Shown one piece after another: positions 1 through 8,441 of a stretch of DNA of 64,000 nucleotides. Under the pieces are notes generated by a model, which saw nothing but the letters and a program-made list of their open reading frames with translations, searched no databases and had not been told where the DNA came from. The position numbers and the translations under genes were made by a program. Origin of the DNA: Microbacterium horticulturae. Lineage in GTDB: Bacteria; Actinomycetota; Actinomycetes; Actinomycetales; Microbacteriaceae. The stretch lies in contig NZ_CP119108.1 of the NCBI RefSeq assembly GCF_029094505.1, positions 3,534,001 to 3,598,000 of the forward strand. The letters run 5' to 3'. Within the stretch, counting starts at the first letter, position 1. Every line of letters starts with the position of its first letter.

Positions 1-138
1 GCGGGGGTCGCTGTCTTTGAGCGCCCACCAGGCCTGTCCGCCGAGCATGCTCGCTTCTTCGGGCCGGCCGGCCTCGCCGAGCTTGCGCAGCGCCTTCGTG
101 AACAGGGTGACCAGATCGCGGCCGTCGGCGTTCGCCAT
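1..138 (-). CDS. Hypothetical protein, N-terminal part only
   Basis: The gene starts at an ATG at 138 (minus strand) and runs off the left edge, so only about 46 residues are visible. An AGAGGAAGAGG purine stretch lies just upstream as ribosome binding site. The residues include LVTLFTKALRKLGEAGRPEEA and are rich in charged and helical amino acids, with no transmembrane segment. The family is not recognised. The helix-turn-helix look of the fragment (two amphipathic helices separated by Gly and Pro) is weak evidence only. Confidence 0.6.
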   Translation of the reverse strand, partial: MANADGRDLVTLFTKALRKLGEAGRPEEASMLGGQAWWALKDSDPR

Positions 139-204
139 GGGGACCTCTTCCTCTCGCTTCGACGCTACCGCCGGGATGCCGGGGGCAAGGCCGTCACGGA
201 GGGA

Positions 205-510
205 TCAGCGCATAGCGAGATGGCGGGGCGGTCCCTCCAGGCGCGCGATCGCGATCTTCATCTCGACGACCTCGGACTCGACGCGCGAGATGCGCGTGTT
301 CGTCTCGGCGAACTGTGCATCGACGCGGTCGAACCGACGGTCCATGTACGCCTGCATCTGCTCGAACTGCTGATCGGTGTTCGCTCGCTCCCGTGCGAAC
401 CTCTCGTCCCATCGCGCATCTTGGCGGCGCAGCATCCCCGCCACGACGCGGAGAAGGCTAACCGCAGCCACGAAGACGGCGACGATCACGCCGATCGGTG
501 TCACGGTCAT
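205..510 (-). CDS. Small membrane-anchored coiled-coil protein
   Basis: A 101-residue protein starting MTVTPIGVIVAVF. Residues about 3-25 form one hydrophobic membrane segment; the rest is a charged heptad-like helix (MDRRFDRVDAQFAETNTR, then RISRVESEVVEMKIAIARLE), so a single-pass protein with a cytoplasmic or external coiled coil. The frame stays open upstream to 612, but those 34 residues look non-coding and the Met at 510 gives a natural membrane start. Proteins of this build are common in actinobacteria and phages and have no assigned function. It stands alone between two leftward genes. Confidence 0.6.
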   Translation of the reverse strand: MTVTPIGVIVAVFVAAVSLLRVVAGMLRRQDARWDERFARERANTDQQFEQMQAYMDRRFDRVDAQFAETNTRISRVESEVVEMKIAIARLEGPPRHLAMR

Positions 511-636
511 GCCCCCATTGTGCCGCGGAAAATCAGGGATGTCATCGACTGTAGATCGAGTTCGCAACGCCCATCGGTGCGAAAGAACAATCTGTGGACA
601 GCGGCCCCACAACCCCGCGTTGGGGAGGAACTGCCG

Positions 637-1488
637 TCACACCGGGATCTCGACCAGCAGGAACCACTCGCCCGCAGGCGCCAGCCGCGCCCAGTTCGGC
701 ATGAGGTGCGGGTCGGTCACGTGTCCGTCCAGGTCGACGCTCGTGACGCCGCGGTCGGCGAGCACGGCGAGTGCGTGGTGGAGGCATCCCTCGACGAGCC
801 GCTCTCCTTCGGCCTCATCGGGCCGAGTGGTCTCGGCGCAGACGGCCGGCGGCTCGCTGTCGAGGTAGACCGCGGCTATGGCACGCACGTGCCCCAGATC
901 GTCGAGCGCGAGGGCCGACGCATCCAGGTCGAGGTCGTCGAGCAACCCCTCGTTCACGACGGCGGCGAAGCCGGCGCTGACCGGGCTCCATCCGCGGTGG
1001 ATCCACTCGTACATATCGGCGTGCGCGCCCAGCACCTGGGCAAACGGCACACGCGCCGCGGCCACGACGGCACGGTGTGGCCGCAGCACCTCAGCCCGCG
1101 TGGCCCGCACCCGCGTCGGCGGCACGATCTGGATCGTCCGCGCACCGCACGCGTACGCGAAATTCAGACGCTCACTGTCGACATAGCCACGGGTAATGAA
1201 CGGGATGCCGCGGGCCCGCAGCTGCGCGAGATGCCCGAGCATCGCCCTTCCGATGCCGCGGCGTCGTCGCCGCGGGTCGACGATCATGTCGATCCAGTAG
1301 CGATCGCCGTGGGCCCGGGATGTCCAGATGATTCCCGCCGCCGCGGCGGCTCCCGAATCGTCGACCGCGATGGCCGACCGGGTGTCGACATCCCGCCACT
1401 CGTCGGCCCGCAGCTCGATCTCGCCGAACCACGCCGGCGCCTCGTCGAGGTCTCGCGCACTCAGCGGCCGAAACCGGAGAACCTCCAT
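637..1488 (-). CDS. GNAT-family N-acetyltransferase, probably tandem domain
   Basis: A 283-residue protein. The acetyl-CoA pyrophosphate-binding motif RRRRRGIGRA lies at about residues 73-82, following a WIDMIVDP strand, as in motif A of GNAT enzymes. The length is about twice a single GNAT domain; the C-terminal half (RPDEAEGERLVEGCLHHAL, then a strand ending near DPHL) looks like a second, degenerate GNAT fold. Substrate unknown. There is no Shine-Dalgarno; a TAGCCT hexamer (1496-1501) ends 7 nt before the ATG, which fits a leaderless transcript. It is separate from the SGNH gene upstream by 25 bp. Confidence 0.85.
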   Translation of the reverse strand: MEVLRFRPLSARDLDEAPAWFGEIELRADEWRDVDTRSAIAVDDSGAAAAAGIIWTSRAHGDRYWIDMIVDPRRRRRGIGRAMLGHLAQLRARGIPFITRGYVDSERLNFAYACGARTIQIVPPTRVRATRAEVLRPHRAVVAAARVPFAQVLGAHADMYEWIHRGWSPVSAGFAAVVNEGLLDDLDLDASALALDDLGHVRAIAAVYLDSEPPAVCAETTRPDEAEGERLVEGCLHHALAVLADRGVTSVDLDGHVTDPHLMPNWARLAPAGEWFLLVEIPV

Positions 1489-1513
1489 GCCCGCGAGGCT
1501 ACCGCGCCGCGGC

Positions 1514-2182
1514 TCAGGCGGCGGCGAAGTGTGCGAACAGCCGAGGTCCGAGCGCATCGGCGAGCGCCGCGTGCCCCTGGTCGTTCGGATGGATGCCGTC
1601 GGGGCCGAAGCGGTCGCCGCGGTGCACCTCGGGCGCCGTCGCGTCGAGCAGCCGGATGCCGCGCTGCTCGCACGCCGGAACGAGCTGGGCCCGCACTGAG
1701 AGCCATCCGGGCGGCAACTCGGAGCCGTCGGCAGGCAGCCCGGCCTCATTGAACGGGAAGAGCCGGTACAGGTCGAAGACCGCGAGTCGCGCAGGCCCGA
1801 AACGCTCGAGCAGCAGATCCAGGTCGCGCTCGATCGCACGGCGGAGCTCCGTGGTCCACCGCGTCGCGCCCGTACGCCGGTCTTCATTGACGAGCACCGA
1901 GTCGTTGCATCCCAGGGCGACGACACAGGCGTCCGCGTCAGACGCCAGCACGTCGGCAAGCAGACCGAGCGATTCGCCGGTGTGCTCGCGCGGCTGGTCT
2001 TCAGACGGACGCTCGCCCCGCCAGCGCACGAATCCCATGCCGCCGCGGGCGACATTCAACTCCGTCCACCCGTACTCGGCACAGACACGCGCGGTCCACC
2101 GCTTGTCGGGCCCCGTGATCGACCGCCACCCCGTGGTGATCGAATCCCCATAGAACGCGATGGTGGCCCCCGGCTGCAGCAC
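1514..2182 (-). CDS. SGNH/GDSL-family hydrolase
   Basis: 222 residues with the blocks of SGNH esterases and lipases: GDS at residues 12-14 (nucleophile Ser14), an Asn in GCND (91-94), and DGIHPN near the end giving Asp195 and His198 of the catalytic triad. No signal peptide is seen, so it is probably cytoplasmic. Substrate cannot be told; relatives deacylate lipids, carbohydrates or act as lysophospholipases. The start is GTG at 2182, with TAGCCT at 2189-2194 ending 6 nt upstream, again a leaderless arrangement. It could be co-transcribed with the GNAT gene 25 bp downstream. Confidence 0.88.
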   Translation of the reverse strand: MLQPGATIAFYGDSITTGWRSITGPDKRWTARVCAEYGWTELNVARGGMGFVRWRGERPSEDQPREHTGESLGLLADVLASDADACVVALGCNDSVLVNEDRRTGATRWTTELRRAIERDLDLLLERFGPARLAVFDLYRLFPFNEAGLPADGSELPPGWLSVRAQLVPACEQRGIRLLDATAPEVHRGDRFGPDGIHPNDQGHAALADALGPRLFAHFAAA

Positions 2183-2246
2183 GGGCCCAGGCTACGGCAT
2201 CCACTCTGTCGATCCCGTCCCCGCTCGCACGCGCACGTTCACCGCC

Positions 2247-2308
2247 AGAGAACCACTGCTCGCCGAGGGTACGGATATTACCGCGCTCTCGGCCGGCAGA
2301 TGTTCTCT
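2247..2308. repeat. Intergenic inverted repeat, family A copy 1
   Basis: Left arm 2247-2267 begins AGAGAAC and right arm 2288-2308 ends GTTCTCT; the 21-nt arms pair at 17 positions around a 20-nt spacer. Related copies lie at 5635-5664 and 6309-6375. The copy sits between the SGNH gene and the MMPL gene. It may be a terminator-like or REP-like element; function unknown. Confidence 0.6.
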
Positions 2309-2349
2309 CGCCGATCCGGGGGCGCGATCAGAGGCGAGCCCGACGGCGC

Positions 2350-2374
2350 GGGATGCCGCGGCCCGCGGCATCCC
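2350..2374. repeat. GGATGCCGCGG palindrome, family E copy 1
   Basis: Twelve-nucleotide arms GGGATGCCGCGG and CCGCGGCATCCC around one central C. It lies 7 bp past the stop of the MMPL gene and may form its terminator hairpin, although no T tract follows. The arm is the same GGATGCCG word that is overrepresented across the window. Near-identical palindromes are at 5706-5732 and 37254-37280. Confidence 0.65.
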
Positions 2375-2380
2375 GCCCGC

Positions 2381-4891
2381 TCAGACCACGTGGTGGCGCC
2401 GCTCAAGGGCGGCACCCTCGACGTCGACGTTCGGGATGATGCGGTCCAGCCACTTCGGCAGCCACCAGGCGCCGCGCCCAATGAGGTGCATGAGGGCGGG
2501 CATGAGCAGCATCCGCACGACGAACGCGTCGACCAGCACACCGAACGCGAGCCCGAACCCGATCGAGCGGATCATCGTCGACTCCGAGAACACGAACCCG
2601 CCGAACACCGACACCATGATCAGCCCCGCGGCGGCCACGACGGCGCGCCCGGCACGGAAGCCGCGCTGCACCGCCACACGCGCCGACGCTCCGTGCACGT
2701 ACGCCTCGCGCATGCCCGAGGCGAGGAACAGCTGGTAGTCCATCGCGAGTCCGAACAGGATCCCGACGAGAATCACGGGCAGGAAGCTCAGGATCGGCCC
2801 GGTCGAATGGATGCCGAGCACATCGGCCAGCCATCCCCACTGGAACACCGCGGTCAGCGCCCCGAAGGTCGCGAACAGCGACAGCACGAAGCCGCCGGTC
2901 GCGATCAGCGGCACCAGCAGCGAGCGGAACACGCAGATCATGATCAGCAGCGACAATCCGATCACGACTGCGAGGTAGATCGGCAGCACGTCAAGCAGGT
3001 TCTCGGAGATGTCGATGTTGATCGACGCCTGGCCGGCCACGCCGAGCGTGATGTCGCCGTCGACCGGCTCGGTGGCGCGCAGGTCGCGCACGAGCTGTTC
3101 GGTGCTCTCACTGCTGGGCCCCTCGGCAGGAACCACCTGGAACGCCGCGAGCCGATTGTCGTCGCTGACGGCGATCGGGGCAACCGCTGTGACATCCTTC
3201 TGATCCATGAGAGTGGATGCCACATCCACTTGTGCCTGCAGGACGCCGTCGTCGTCGAGCCCGGCGGGAAGGTGCGCGGCCACGAGCAGGGCGCCGTTGG
3301 CGCCGGCGCCGAACTCATCCTGAACGGTCATGAACGCCGTGTACGAGGCCGACCCCTCCGGTTCGGTCGAGCCGTCGGGCAGGCCGACGCGCATCGACAG
3401 GGCGGGGATCGCCACGACCAGCAGCGCGACGACCGCTCCGATCGCGGTCAGTGCCGCACGCCAGGTCGACATGGGCTTCACCGCCGGCGCGGCAGGGGCC
3501 GCAGCATCCACCCGCTCGTGCTCGGCGATGACGGCCACCCGCTTCGCGCGGGCACGGCGGGTGAGCAGCTTCTCGCCGGCCAGTCCCAGCAGGGCCGGTG
3601 TCATCGTGATGGCCATGAATACCGCGATCGCGACGCACACGGCGCCGACCGTTCCCATGACGCCCAGGAATGGCACTCCCGTGATGTTCAGTGCCAGCAG
3701 CGCCACGATGACCGTGGTCCCGGCGAAGACGACGGCGTTGCCCGCCGTGCCGTTCGCGAGGCCGATCGACTCGTGCACGGGCGTACCGGCGCGCAGCTGC
3801 TTGCGGTGCCGGTTGATGATGAACAGCGCGTAGTCGATGCCGACGGCCAGCCCCAGCATGACGCCGAGCACCGGGGTGACGCTGGTCATGTCGACGATGC
3901 CCGAGAAGGCCATCGATCCGACCACGCCCACGCCGACGCCGAGGATCGCGGTGACCAGCGGGAAGACCGCCGCCACGATCGAGCCCAGCATCACCAGCAG
4001 GACGACGGCCGCGACGACGAGCCCCACCGCCTCGCCAACGCCGAAGATGGCCGGCACGCCCTGGGCGATGTCGGTCGAGAACGAGACCTCGACGCCGACG
4101 ATCGGAGTGGCTTCGAAGTAGTCGATCACGGCCTGCTTCGACGACTCGGGCAGTTCGAGGCGCGCGAGGTCGAAGGCGACGTTGACGATGGCAGCCGAGC
4201 CGTCCTTCGAGACCGTGCGGATGCCCTCGGCGTATGTGAGCAGCTGCTGACCGAGTTCGGTCTTGGTGCGGTGGGCGTCGAGCTCGTCCTGGCTGTCGGC
4301 GAGCTTGGTCTTCTGCTTCTTCAGCTCGGCGCGGTTCTCGTCGAGGGTCTTCTGCTGGGCGTCGATCTGATCGGTCGGGTATCCGGCCGCCGCGGCCTGC
4401 TCGCGCGCCGTGTCGAGCTGCTTCTGCGCGTCGTCGAGCTGATCGAGCCCATCGGCGATCTGCTTCTCGCCATCGTCGATCTTGGCCTGGCCGTCGTCGA
4501 GCTTCGCCACCGCGTCGTCGAGGTCGACCGCCTGGTCGGCCCGCTCCTTCTCGGTGTCGAAGGGGTCGACGACGTCCGAGACGTCGGGCAGGCCGTCGGC
4601 CCCGTCGACGAGGGCGCTGATCTGCTTCTTCTGCGTGGATGTGAATGCGTCGCCGTCGGTGGTCGAGAACACGACCTGGCCCGAGGCCCCGGCGAGGTCG
4701 GGCAGTTTCTCGGCCAGTTTGTCGGTGACCTGTCCCGACGCGGTGCCCGGGATGTCGAAACTTGACGCGAGTGGCTTGAACCCGATGACGAAGCCGACGA
4801 CCGCGATCGCGAGAATCGCGAGCCACGAGACGATGACGATCCAGGCGCGGTGCGCCGAGAACCTCCCGAGTCGATACAGCAGTTCGGCCAC
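2381..4891 (-). CDS. MMPL/RND-family membrane exporter
   Basis: An 836-residue transporter of the MMPL (YdfJ-like) family. One membrane helix lies near the N-terminus. A long external domain with a heptad-repeat coiled coil (about residues 90-205, rich in DDGQAKIDDGEKQIADGL-type repeats) follows, then a cluster of five to six helices with the family signature GLAVGIDYALFI, and a second cluster with LFGLAMDYQLFLASGMREAY. The two half-repeats are typical of RND proteins. It probably exports lipids or toxic compounds using proton flux. The GTG at 4891 is preferred because GGAGGG lies 7 nt before it; an ATG at 4906 has no such site. It is divergent from a TetR gene that probably represses it. Confidence 0.9.
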   Translation of the reverse strand: MAELLYRLGRFSAHRAWIVIVSWLAILAIAVVGFVIGFKPLASSFDIPGTASGQVTDKLAEKLPDLAGASGQVVFSTTDGDAFTSTQKKQISALVDGADGLPDVSDVVDPFDTEKERADQAVDLDDAVAKLDDGQAKIDDGEKQIADGLDQLDDAQKQLDTAREQAAAAGYPTDQIDAQQKTLDENRAELKKQKTKLADSQDELDAHRTKTELGQQLLTYAEGIRTVSKDGSAAIVNVAFDLARLELPESSKQAVIDYFEATPIVGVEVSFSTDIAQGVPAIFGVGEAVGLVVAAVVLLVMLGSIVAAVFPLVTAILGVGVGVVGSMAFSGIVDMTSVTPVLGVMLGLAVGIDYALFIINRHRKQLRAGTPVHESIGLANGTAGNAVVFAGTTVIVALLALNITGVPFLGVMGTVGAVCVAIAVFMAITMTPALLGLAGEKLLTRRARAKRVAVIAEHERVDAAAPAAPAVKPMSTWRAALTAIGAVVALLVVAIPALSMRVGLPDGSTEPEGSASYTAFMTVQDEFGAGANGALLVAAHLPAGLDDDGVLQAQVDVASTLMDQKDVTAVAPIAVSDDNRLAAFQVVPAEGPSSESTEQLVRDLRATEPVDGDITLGVAGQASINIDISENLLDVLPIYLAVVIGLSLLIMICVFRSLLVPLIATGGFVLSLFATFGALTAVFQWGWLADVLGIHSTGPILSFLPVILVGILFGLAMDYQLFLASGMREAYVHGASARVAVQRGFRAGRAVVAAAGLIMVSVFGGFVFSESTMIRSIGFGLAFGVLVDAFVVRMLLMPALMHLIGRGAWWLPKWLDRIIPNVDVEGAALERRHHVV

Positions 4892-4916
4892 GCGCGCACC
4901 CTCCATGAAAGACGAA

Positions 4917-4940
4917 GGCGTCGGTAAGAGCTCCGACGCC
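4917..4940. promoter_or_regulatory. Candidate TetR operator between exporter and regulator
   Basis: Perfect inverted repeat GGCGTCGG (4917-4924) and CCGACGCC (4933-4940) with an 8-nt spacer. It lies in the roughly 100-bp divergent region between the MMPL exporter (start 4891) and the TetR gene (start 4994), which is where autoregulated TetR operators are usually found. The assignment to this regulator is by position only. Confidence 0.55.
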
Positions 4941-4993
4941 TCGTAGATGATACGCCCCGTCTCGTCTCGTCACCTTTGCGTAGGATGAGAGCC

Positions 4994-5572
4994 ATGACCG
5001 AGGGGCACCGGAGCGGGCCGGTCCGCAGCGACGCGGCGCGGCGCGCGATCCTCGAGGCGACGGCCCAACAGTTTCACGAGAAGGGCTACGACCACCTCAC
5101 GATCGAGGGCATCGCGCAGCGCGCCGGCACGGGCAAGCAGACCGTCTACCGCTGGTGGGGGTCGAAGGGCGAGTTGCTCGCCGAAGCGCTGCTCGAGGGG
5201 CTCATCCTGCCCGACACCCTCAGGCCGCCCGACACCGGTGACCTCGAGGCCGACCTGAGCGCCTGGTTGCAGACGCTCTCCGACATGCTGCAGCAGCCTC
5301 GCGGCGAGGCGCTCATGCGCTCGCTCATCGCGGCCGCCGCCGAGCACGCGGAGGTCGGCAGGCGCCTGCGCGCCACCCTCGGCGCCGACTTCGTGTTCAC
5401 GCGTCGACTGCAGGCAGAAGTGGATGCACACCCCGGCGAGGCCCCGGCATCGGGTGCCGAGCTCACCGAGGCTCTGCTCGGGCTGATCATCGTGCGGGCG
5501 CTGAGCCGCGAGCCACTCGACCCGTCGACGGCCGCGCGCCTCGTGCAGGTGCTGACCGCGCCCTCCGCCTGA
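4994..5572 (+). CDS. TetR-family transcriptional regulator
   Basis: 192 residues. The N-terminal helix-turn-helix is clear: ARRAILEATAQQFHEKGY, then LTIEGIAQRAGTGKQTVYRWW, the standard TetR signature, with a divergent all-helical ligand domain after about residue 60. AGGATGAG upstream of the ATG at 4994 supports this start over an in-frame TTG at 4976. It is divergent from the MMPL exporter and shares a candidate operator (4917-4940), so it is probably the local repressor of that exporter, released by the transported compound. Ligand unknown. Confidence 0.9.
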   Translation: MTEGHRSGPVRSDAARRAILEATAQQFHEKGYDHLTIEGIAQRAGTGKQTVYRWWGSKGELLAEALLEGLILPDTLRPPDTGDLEADLSAWLQTLSDMLQQPRGEALMRSLIAAAAEHAEVGRRLRATLGADFVFTRRLQAEVDAHPGEAPASGAELTEALLGLIIVRALSREPLDPSTAARLVQVLTAPSA

Positions 5573-5634
5573 GCAGCGGCGGCGTCGCCCTGCCCCGGGC
5601 GCCGCGCCGCGGCATCCCACCCCGTCACGTGTCC

Positions 5635-5664
5635 GCGAGAGAACAGCTCCCGGCGTTCTCTCGC
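5635..5664. repeat. Intergenic inverted repeat, family A copy 2 (short)
   Basis: Perfect 10-nt arms GCGAGAGAAC (5635-5644) and GTTCTCTCGC (5655-5664) with a 10-nt spacer. The arms match the outer ends of the other two family A copies; the inner CTGCCGG part is missing. It lies between the convergent TetR and DUF1648 genes and could act as a bidirectional terminator. Confidence 0.55.
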
Positions 5665-5705
5665 CGATGAGTGTGCGAGGCGGAAGCGCGGCGCACGCGA
5701 GACGA

Positions 5706-5732
5706 GTGGATGCCGCGGCCCGCGGCATCCAC
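5706..5732. repeat. GGATGCCGCGG palindrome, family E copy 2
   Basis: Thirteen-nucleotide arms (GTGGATGCCGCGG and its complement) around a central C, 27 bp in all. It is identical over its whole length to 37254-37280. It ends 6 bp before the stop of the leftward DUF1648 gene and could serve as its terminator hairpin. Confidence 0.65.
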
Positions 5733-5738
5733 GTCCGC

Positions 5739-6194
5739 TTACGGTGTCGTCGCAGACCGCTTGCGGCGCGGGGCCGCAGCACCGGCGAACACCGCGACGG
5801 CGACGGCGAGTCCGCCAAGCAGCGGTGGGACGAGCCCGGCGATGAACAGGTCGCCGCTTGCCGAGAGAGCGACGGACGAGAACCAGGTGAACGCGATGAA
5901 GCTGGTCAGCAGCGCGCCACTGGCCAAACCCGCAGCTCCGCGTACGCGCGAAATGTCGTCGCCGGCGCCCAACACGATGACCGTCAGCAGCACCGCGCCC
6001 GCAAGCCCCGGGACAAACGCGGCGACGAAGGCGAGCTGGGTGGGCATCCAGCTGTCGACGTTTCCGGTGAGATTCCACTGCGTTGGCACCTTCGCGGGGA
6101 TCGACTCGGCTGACATCCGGTCCACGAGCACCGCGATCGGCGCAACCCAGGTCGCCGCGGCGGCGACCAGCAGACCAGGACTCGGCACCCTCAT
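5739..6194 (-). CDS. DUF1648-domain membrane protein
   Basis: 151 residues with four predicted membrane segments. After the first helix there is the DUF1648 signature, here IPAKVPTQWNLTGNVDSW (around residues 30-48), as in SdpI-like immunity proteins and many actinobacterial small membrane proteins. Unlike full SdpI, only this first domain is recognisable. The C-terminus is basic (RRKRS). The frame is open far upstream, but the Met at 6194 follows a GAGGGCGAGGG purine stretch and gives a normal family N-terminus. Function unknown; it stands alone. Confidence 0.75.
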   Translation of the reverse strand: MRVPSPGLLVAAAATWVAPIAVLVDRMSAESIPAKVPTQWNLTGNVDSWMPTQLAFVAAFVPGLAGAVLLTVIVLGAGDDISRVRGAAGLASGALLTSFIAFTWFSSVALSASGDLFIAGLVPPLLGGLAVAVAVFAGAAAPRRKRSATTP

Positions 6195-6308
6195 CGCCGC
6201 CCTCGCCCTCGCCCACTCGCCATCGGCGGTCAGACTATCGCGCCCGGAGGCGCCGGGCCCCGGCATCCCAGGCCTCCGCGCGCGCATGTCCTCATGACTC
6301 CCAGACCG

Positions 6309-6375
6309 TGAGAGAACAACTGCCGGCCGAGAGATAGGGAAATACCCGCATCCTCGTCCGGCAGTTGTTCTCTCA
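6309..6375. repeat. Intergenic inverted repeat, family A copy 3 (perfect)
   Basis: Perfect 18-nt arms: TGAGAGAACAACTGCCGG at 6309-6326 and its complement at 6358-6375, with a 31-nt AT-richer spacer. The same GAGAGAAC...CTGCC arms occur at 2247-2308 and, shortened, at 5635-5664. It lies between two divergent genes, so it is not simply a terminator; it may be a mobile REP/MITE-like element or a structured RNA. Confidence 0.65.
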
Positions 6376-6499
6376 CCGAATTCAGGCGAGGCCGGATACT
6401 GCGGGTCGGGACGCCGCGGGCCGCGCTGCGATGCCGGCCGAGCGTCCGAGGCACGGAGTAGCGTCAGGGCCAACACGACACCGCGACGGAGGAGGCACC

Positions 6500-6856
6500 A
6501 TGACCGAACGCCAGGTGAAGATGATCGTCCTGTCGACCGAAGACCTCGACGAATCCATCGCGTTCTACACGGAGACGCTCGGGTTTCCGCTGAAGTTCCG
6601 CGACGGCAACCACTTCGCCGCGCTCGACGGCGGCACGATCACGCTCGCGCTTGCAACGTCGCTCGACCACCCGATCCCCGGGCAGGTCGTGGTCGGCATC
6701 AAGACCGACGACGTCGACGGCGACGCGAAGGCGGTCGACGACAACGGGGGCGGCGTCGCGAAGGGCCCGTACAACGACGCGCACGAGCGTCGCGCCGTCG
6801 TCTACGACAGCCAGGGCAACGGGCTCACGTTCTACTCACCGCTGCGGCGGGACTGA
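6500..6856 (+). CDS. VOC-family (glyoxalase-like) protein
   Basis: 118 residues with the vicinal-oxygen-chelate fold: a first beta-alpha-beta unit (MIVLSTEDLDESIAFYTETL) and a second ending VVYDSQGNGLTFYSPL. The usual metal ligands are only partly conserved, so it may bind a small molecule rather than act as glyoxalase or dioxygenase. GGAGGAG at 6488-6494 is a strong ribosome site for the ATG at 6500. It converges on the DUF1684 gene 7 bp away. Confidence 0.85.
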   Translation: MTERQVKMIVLSTEDLDESIAFYTETLGFPLKFRDGNHFAALDGGTITLALATSLDHPIPGQVVVGIKTDDVDGDAKAVDDNGGGVAKGPYNDAHERRAVVYDSQGNGLTFYSPLRRD

Positions 6857-6863
6857 CCCCGCG

Positions 6864-7664
6864 TCAGCCGGGGATCTTCTCCCCCGCCTCGACCGCGACG
6901 TCAAGGCGGTTCTCGACAGGCGGCAACGGGCACATCGCCGACGACGTGTACGCGCACGGCAGGTTCGTCGCACGGTTGAAGTCGATACGCACGTGCCCCG
7001 CGGCATCGGGCGCGGGGATGTGCAGATTGCGGCTCGCGGCGTACGTCGTGACCCCGCTCGTGCGGTCGGTGAACAACAGCCGCAGCCCGTCGTCGTCGCT
7101 GAACGCGGTCAGTCGGTGCGGTCCGTCGAGTTCGAATTCCACCGTGCCGGCGGCGTCGAACACGGTCTCGAGACCATCGACGACGGTGTCGACGGCGACC
7201 TCGCGCGGGGTAGCGAACGGCGTGAACAGGGCGTCGACGACGAATCGCTCGTCGGGCGCATAGGCAGGGGTGCCCGCGTACGTCACGAGCGTGGGATTGT
7301 CGGGATGCCGCGGCCGAAGCACCGCGTGCCCGCCGAAGTCGGCCACCTCGACCACGGCCCCGCCGCCCGCCGTCGACCACGTCGCCCGCGCCGGAGCACC
7401 GGGCGCGACGCCGACGAACGTGTGCCGCCCGATGATCGGAACACCATCCACGGCGAGCGCCTCGCCGTCGGCGAGCACGACGACCGCACCCTCGGCCCCC
7501 GCCGACCAGGCGCCCGGCACGTCGTCGAAGCGCTGCGGCTCGGGCGTGAGCCAGTGCGCCGCCGTGATGGCGAGGAATCCGTGCGGGTCGGCGCGCTCCT
7601 GCTCGTGCGCGACGTGCCAGCTCTCCCACGCCGCGACGAAGTCTGCGGCATCCCGATCCGTCAT
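6864..7664 (-). CDS. DUF1684-family protein
   Basis: 266 residues. The sequence follows the DUF1684 pattern: an N-terminal helical part with WESWHVAHEQERADPHGFL, a beta-rich core, and a C-terminal RIDFNRATNLPCAYTSSAMC followed by CPLPPVENRLDVAVEAGEK, which is the most conserved part of the family. The Cys-x4-Cys arrangement with PLPP is typical. The function is unknown; it has no signal peptide and is probably cytoplasmic. It is divergent from the phosphatase gene, with only 41 bp between the two starts. Confidence 0.85.
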   Translation of the reverse strand: MTDRDAADFVAAWESWHVAHEQERADPHGFLAITAAHWLTPEPQRFDDVPGAWSAGAEGAVVVLADGEALAVDGVPIIGRHTFVGVAPGAPARATWSTAGGGAVVEVADFGGHAVLRPRHPDNPTLVTYAGTPAYAPDERFVVDALFTPFATPREVAVDTVVDGLETVFDAAGTVEFELDGPHRLTAFSDDDGLRLLFTDRTSGVTTYAASRNLHIPAPDAAGHVRIDFNRATNLPCAYTSSAMCPLPPVENRLDVAVEAGEKIPG

Positions 7665-7705
7665 GTCTTCAGTCTCGCGCACGCCGACGCGCCTACGCTC
7701 GATGC

Positions 7706-8320
7706 ATGACGACGCATTTCCTTCCGGCATCCTCGGGCCCTTCGGTCGTGCTCGTACGCCACGGCGAGACAGCATGGAGCCTGTCGGGCCGGCACACATC
7801 GACGACCGACGTGGCCCTCACCGCGACGGGTGAGCAGCAGTCGCGCCGCATCGGCGAGGCGCTGCGCGGAATGCACTTCGCCCAGGTGCTGTGCAGCCCG
7901 CGCCGCCGCTCCCGTGACACGGCTGTGCTTGCCGGTTTCGACGAGGTCGACGTCGACCCCGACCTCGCTGAGTGGGACTACGGCGCACTCGAAGGCCGCA
8001 CGACGCGTGAGATCTCCGCAGAGATCGGGCACCCGTGGAACCTGTGGACCGCACACGCCCCCGACCCGTTGCCCGCCGAAACGCCGGATGACGTCGCTCG
8101 CCGCGCCGACGCCGTGATCGCGCGACTGGCGGAGTCGACTGCGGCGGGGCGGGATGCCGTGGTGTTCTCGCACGCGCACTTTCTGCGGGTGCTCGCAGCG
8201 CGCTGGCTCAGCCTGCCGCCTACCGAGGGCGGCCGCTTGGCCTTGGGCGCCGGCAGCATCAGCGAACTCGGCTTCGAGCACGGTGCCCGCGTCGTCGCGC
8301 GCTGGAACATGCACGTGTGA
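7706..8320 (+). CDS. Histidine phosphatase family protein
   Basis: 204 residues of the phosphoglycerate-mutase-like branch of histidine phosphatases. The catalytic RHGET is at residues 18-22 (His19 is the phospho-acceptor), Arg69 lies in SPRRRSRDTA, an acidic residue in LAEWDYG, and the second His in FSHAHFLR (about 156). Relatives act on phosphosugars or other small phosphates; the substrate is unknown. TACGCT (7694-7699) ends 6 nt before the ATG and there is no Shine-Dalgarno, so the mRNA is probably leaderless. Confidence 0.9.
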   Translation: MTTHFLPASSGPSVVLVRHGETAWSLSGRHTSTTDVALTATGEQQSRRIGEALRGMHFAQVLCSPRRRSRDTAVLAGFDEVDVDPDLAEWDYGALEGRTTREISAEIGHPWNLWTAHAPDPLPAETPDDVARRADAVIARLAESTAAGRDAVVFSHAHFLRVLAARWLSLPPTEGGRLALGAGSISELGFEHGARVVARWNMHV

Positions 8321-8441
8321 GGGCGCGGCCGATCGCGGTGCCTGGCGATGCGGACAGATCGCCTGCGAACGACGCCGGCGCGGCGCCGCAGTCGGTGGGA
8401 CCGAGCGTCACGCTCAGTGTCCGAGGCGGCCGCGGGCGACG

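Noticed and set aside
2381..4765. A long plus-strand open frame opposite the MMPL gene
   Set aside because: It is a high-GC shadow rich in Arg, His and Asp; the minus-strand MMPL protein is clearly the real one.
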